From Stentor coeruleus (lineage: Eukaryota > Ciliophora > Heterotrichea > Heterotrichida > Stentoridae), in contig MPUH01000613.1 of NCBI GenBank assembly GCA_001970955.1, positions 1-43,225 on the forward strand: 43,225 bases of DNA, written 5' to 3'. The notes below the pieces were generated by a model. It was not told the origin of the DNA. It ran no database searches and saw nothing but the letters and a program-made list of their open reading frames with translations. The position numbers and the translations under genes were made by a program. Below, piece after piece: positions 41,001 to 43,225 of the stretch; the first letter of the stretch is position 1; every line of letters starts with the position of its first letter.

Positions 41001-41458
41001 CCAGCAAAATGAGTATGGGCATTTCTCCCAATTAACTTCAAATACTCTTTATAAGAAACATTAAACATATTCTTCTCTTCATTAGTCCATTTAGTATCAT
41101 CACCACAACTAAAAATCTTAAATATCAATTCAGCCTTATCTTTTTTATTTGACAAAAAAATCTTAGCAACCAAAACACAAAAATTACGAAAATTCATTAC
41201 GCTAAATCCTGGTAGAGCGAATTGATTGAAACAATTTTTTATAACACTTTTAGGAATATAATTGCAGTCTTTAAAAAGTTTTTCAAAACCTTCAAAGTCT
41301 AATCCTTCTGTTGTTTTGAATTCATTGAACTTTTTACTAAGTAGTTTTACTTGCTGCTCATTCCATTTGTCTAATAAAGCGTTATTTTGACTGAAGGATT
41401 TTGATGGAACTATTGCGTTTATTTGAACTTCTGTTTGTCTACCTATACAACTTCCCAT
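38090..41458 (-). CDS. USP4/15/32-type ubiquitin-specific protease with EF-hand-like and DUSP domains
   Basis: Cysteine protease that removes ubiquitin. I start it at the Met at 41458 (1122 aa) because this gives M-G-S-C-I-G-R-Q, a myristoylation/palmitoylation signal. The frame is open 103 codons further, but that part is AT-rich and Asn/Tyr/Ile-biased, like non-coding DNA. Order: helical EF-hand-like region (30-180); DUSP (about 195-300, with H-W-W-D-A-W-K-N-Y-V); ubiquitin-like region (about 325-395); USP Cys box G-L-I-N-L-G-N-T-C with C454; Q-H-D-C-H-E-F; zinc pairs C-N-I-C near 630 and C-E-K-C near 970; His box S-G-G-H-Y-T with His about 1064; Y-D-D-D. The large insert contains a Tudor/Agenet-like stretch at about 756-812. 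Acylated USP with EF-hands and DUSP recalls USP32. Confidence 0.92.
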   Translation of the reverse strand: MGSCIGRQTEVQINAIVPSKSFSQNNALLDKWNEQQVKLLSKKFNEFKTTEGLDFEGFEKLFKDCNYIPKSVIKNCFNQFALPGFSVMNFRNFCVLVAKIFLSNKKDKAELIFKIFSCGDDTKWTNEEKNMFNVSYKEYLKLIGRNAHTHFAGNAYIADFIEWAEKNIDFMYILKPFEMIQSPENEKNLIYNHINELKPREGLIICLVSNHWWDAWKNYVIYDRPTKLTNSFTKSISIGDRPVSIDNSHLLAVDSDIKLRLNLKEDKDFVVVDEKTWNLLLEWYSGGPKITRKYIYKSKKLILELYPPILTIIPVLNNGYPSNSNSKTIVFSLTNKFSEILEKAAKSLGKPIENSRIWVKSKGTWVIPNPIETLNQVKFTEEEVLFETSVNDKVKTYWPRDLVKDKLISFPSSTITASSSNSEDSKKPDLKKISYTRASKSPGIVGLINLGNTCYFNCIIQALVHTPLLQEFFASNSISSFLNKNISPEQSLSLEISNLSKEIWTGISQKVNPLKLFKCFTSKFPMFEDKEQHDCHEFLSMILEALHDELRREGSEEIKTTVILEDPEKNQLEISENGSSIQVEKNIDKKMGNYLVNISDNQWHMLQGTQGSIVSDICAGQTKTTLTCNICGCRRILFEIFTNLSLPIPIIISIPLYITIVPLFGSISKIGLMVSKHSKIKDIIENISNFSRIDIEKLSLIEGNISYSLTYLDLHLNVSLDHLGINKKTDLYAFETRKTIESCEELGRKARKHDSNLEVGAQVDIQHGEKWVTGKILEVKKNIITEYLVEYDYQTYTEWKTSSQIDLFRSKTSSSLCQPQQIILIHIINNGTRKIIGFPIILSIGNWYTFEDLHNLATSNAMRMCSKDAKNGQTCFRLLILDPIFLKCGICRIYSGCSGCPLFKSKTEVRNLTQSMKNVCVAVEWIESFFVEDVKCDSSVAQVKEKEKEINKPIDLNMCLDEFTKEENVDMQCEKCKGKNMKMKMEIWRVPDILILSLKRFTYSNRGAEKINNFVNYPFLGFEISQYVKSIENTSKVILNTSTSMNSYDLYAVVLHNGNMSGGHYTTLLKMQANWMLYDDDSTLKLNDSPENSTLVVSSYLLFYRRRRFSSSNVINLTYNSI

Positions 41459-42097
41459 TATTAGGATAAAAAATTTTATTTGAGACTTGATGAGTTTTTG
41501 TAGAAGTTTTAGGAAATTAGATGGAGAATGATTGTGAGGGGGTTTGTGAGAAGGATGATAGGATTTTATACGGTTTAGAAAGTTGGATTTTTTAAGGAGG
41601 GTTTTGATCTTGGAATGGGTGGAGTTTGAGATAGGGATAGAAATTTTGTTTTTATTATAGTCATTAAATAAATATACTTGATTATAACTTTTAAAAATAT
41701 TCAAGTTAGATAGTATGATATAATACTTTGCGACATATGAAATTATAAAATACATAAAATAAAACATCTTTCCTTTTGTGTCAGTTAAATGCTAATATAC
41801 AATAAAAATGTATTTACTTTTTATAATATCTCTACATGCTCTTCATACATCTTCATCAAATGAAATCTCATTCTATATCAAAACCCAATTATTTCAATCC
41901 CCAATTCCCATTCATTAGTAAAAAAACTCTTTAATATCCTATATAAAATAACTCAAAATATTATGGTATAATACCATAAGCATTAAATAACATAAATAAG
42001 CTCACATTATAAATCATAACCTTTTCATATCTTGAATCCTATATTTCTACTCAAAATTACCAAATACTCATAATAATACTTATTTACTCTTAATAAA
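41459..42097. other. Divergent spacer with a 19-nt dyad
   Basis: 639 bp between the USP start and the next plus-strand gene. C-rich toward the right, as for other plus-strand 5' flanks. The left 309 nt form an open extension of the USP frame that I judge untranslated. Confidence 0.5.
41961..41979. promoter_or_regulatory. 19-nt dyad, 9-nt arms around one base
   Basis: ttatggtat a ataccataa, a perfect inverted repeat about 120 bp upstream of the plus-strand orphan gene at 42098. It could be a transcription factor dimer site. Confidence 0.35.
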
Positions 42098-42457
42098 ATG
42101 GAATTAAACAACACAAGCAACTTCTACTACCCAAAATCCCCATCTCCAGTATTTTATAAACAAAACTTCATAGTAAATCGGCTAAAAAGCTATGATATTG
42201 TGAAAAAACGTATAGAAAAAGTCTATTCACACAAAGTCTTAAGCAGAAATCTTGAAGCGATACCAAAGAGAAAATTCAGTAACTATATCCAAACATATGG
42301 AAAGACTATAAATATAATCAATAAAACAAGCTCAAAAAGAAAATCTGTTGGGACTTCTGCTGATAAATATGAGTTTGGTTTATCTTTTATAGATCATTCT
42401 AAAAGTTCTTTACATCCTAAAAGCCCGATATCAGGATGGACATTAAAAGATGCTTAG
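42098..42457 (+). CDS. Basic protein of unknown function
   Basis: 119 aa from ATG 42098, Lys/Ser/Asn/Tyr-rich, with P-K-S-P-S-P near the start and H-P-K-S-P-I-S-G-W near the end. No transmembrane helix, coiled coil or domain seen. It is preceded by a C-rich flank and followed by a G-rich flank, the pattern of a genuine plus-strand gene here, which strengthens coding status despite lack of homology. Confidence 0.65.
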   Translation: MELNNTSNFYYPKSPSPVFYKQNFIVNRLKSYDIVKKRIEKVYSHKVLSRNLEAIPKRKFSNYIQTYGKTINIINKTSSKRKSVGTSADKYEFGLSFIDHSKSSLHPKSPISGWTLKDA

Positions 42458-42741
42458 TTTTCATGGTATTTAAGATAGTATATTTTGCTTATTTCTAAAT
42501 AATTTTAAATATGATTTGGTTAAAGAGGATTTTTTAATGGATGAAGGGTTTTTTATTTAACTTTGGGATTTTTATGTGTAGTTTAATAGATAATTTATGT
42601 GGTAGGATTAGTTTTATCGGCTATAGGATTACTTTTTATGTAAGCGTGATGGTTTTGATAAATTTAAAGGTTATAGTGTATGCTTTTAAGTGATTAGAAT
42701 GAATGTTTTATTTGCAGGATATTGAGATGAATAATATCTAA
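42458..42741. other. Short spacer, G-rich throughout
   Basis: 284 bp between the orphan gene and the lectin-like frame. It is G/T-rich on the plus strand with no switch to a C-rich tract, unlike every other plus-to-plus spacer long enough to judge. Confidence 0.6.
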
Positions 42742-43179
42742 TTTAAATGTAAACTGGAAGAAAGGGAAGATAAAATTTTATCCACTTGGGGGCATGATAC
42801 TGGAAGAGGAAGTTGTAGTATGGAAATAAATAATGGGCTTTGTAGAACTCATAGACTTTGGAAATTTATTCGCGAAGCTGATGGCTCTTATAGAATTTTG
42901 AACTTAAATAGTGGAAATATTATAAATTCTTGTGGCTATGAAAATGGAAAAGGCTCTTTAACAATGCAACCGAATGTTTATCATCCCTTTAGACTATTTA
43001 GAATAACGTCTGTGCCTAATTATCCAAACTATTATATGATTAAAAGTACTTATAGTGGCAATTGTATCAATAGTTGGGCTAAAGACACAGGGCGCAATAG
43101 CGCTACTTCTGAGCCAGATAATAATCCAACTCATCCACATAGAATGTGGTCTTTTATTAAAGATAACCAATCGTTTTAG
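42742..43179 (+). pseudogene. Ricin-type beta-trefoil lectin-like frame with unresolved 5' end
   Basis: The frame shows three related units, each built around a W-G/W-A-K-D-T-G-R or N-S-C-G-Y-E-N-G-K segment followed by H-R-L-W-K-F-I, F-R-L-F-R-I or H-R-M-W-S-F-I, the spacing of a ricin B-type trefoil that usually binds sugars. The first unit (S-T-W-G-H-D-T-G-R-G) lies upstream of the only ATG (42820), so a start there would delete it. Going upstream the frame runs into TAA at 42739-42741 with no ATG and no obvious 15-nt intron. There is no signal peptide and no C-rich 5' flank. It may be a 5'-degraded copy, or have an upstream exon I could not find. Stop TAG at 43177-43179. Confidence 0.5.
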
Positions 43180-43225
43180 GCTTTTGAATAAATTTTTTGT
43201 AGGATTAATTTTCTTCTTTTATAGT

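Noticed and set aside
1..43225. tRNA, rRNA, spliceosomal RNA, CRISPR array and transposase genes
   Set aside because: Looked for T-loop sequences such as GGTTCRA with acceptor pairing, snRNA signature sequences, spaced repeats and transposase motifs on both strands; nothing convincing. A covariance-model scan would be needed to exclude diverged RNAs.

Overview
This window looks like macronuclear DNA of a heterotrich ciliate, most likely Stentor. Three observations support this. The DNA is AT-rich and densely packed with single-copy eukaryotic genes. TAA and TAG act as stops and no stop codon interrupts a conserved domain, so the standard code is in use, which is unusual for ciliates. Five introns can be resolved, all exactly 15 nt with GT...AG ends (three in a TFIIIC subunit gene, one in a double-FHA gene, one in a carboxypeptidase gene); 15-nt introns are a known trademark of Stentor. 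Several genes are ciliary (IFT140, a CCP5-type tubulin deglutamylase, a PIERCE-like microtubule inner protein).

Layout. 0.5-7.3 kb: a CNBD potassium channel with a C-terminal zinc knuckle, two coiled-coil proteins, an acylated ankyrin-type protein broken by a scaffolding artefact, a basic orphan and a PIERCE-like protein. 7.6-18.2 kb (all minus strand): a very cysteine-rich protein, cytosolic-type GluRS, a secreted cysteine-rich protein, a small coiled-coil protein, an ACAT/DGAT1-type acyltransferase, an orphan, and an AGC kinase with DFN in place of DFG. 18.2-26 kb (minus): a long spacer with a second assembly join, a small CaaX-ending protein, TFIIIC subunit 5, a double-FHA protein and a BAH-PHD-TFIIS-middle protein. 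26.5-38 kb: CCP5-like carboxypeptidase (plus), coiled-coil protein and IFT140 (minus, only 19 nt apart), cyclin and eIF4E-family protein (plus). 38-43.2 kb: a large EF-hand/DUSP ubiquitin protease (minus), an orphan and a ricin-type lectin-like fragment (plus).

The strongest signal that is not a gene is compositional. In the reading direction of each gene, the 5' flank is C-rich and nearly G-free, and the 3' flank is G-rich and nearly C-free. The switch is sharp and follows gene orientation around the window. It predicts one extra, unannotated minus-strand transcription unit of roughly 200 nt near 23.8-24.05 kb, which also contains a perfect 15-bp inverted repeat. It also marks the lectin-like frame at the right end as lacking a normal 5' flank. 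No tRNA, rRNA, CRISPR array or transposase was recognised. All names come from reading motifs by eye; no database search was run.
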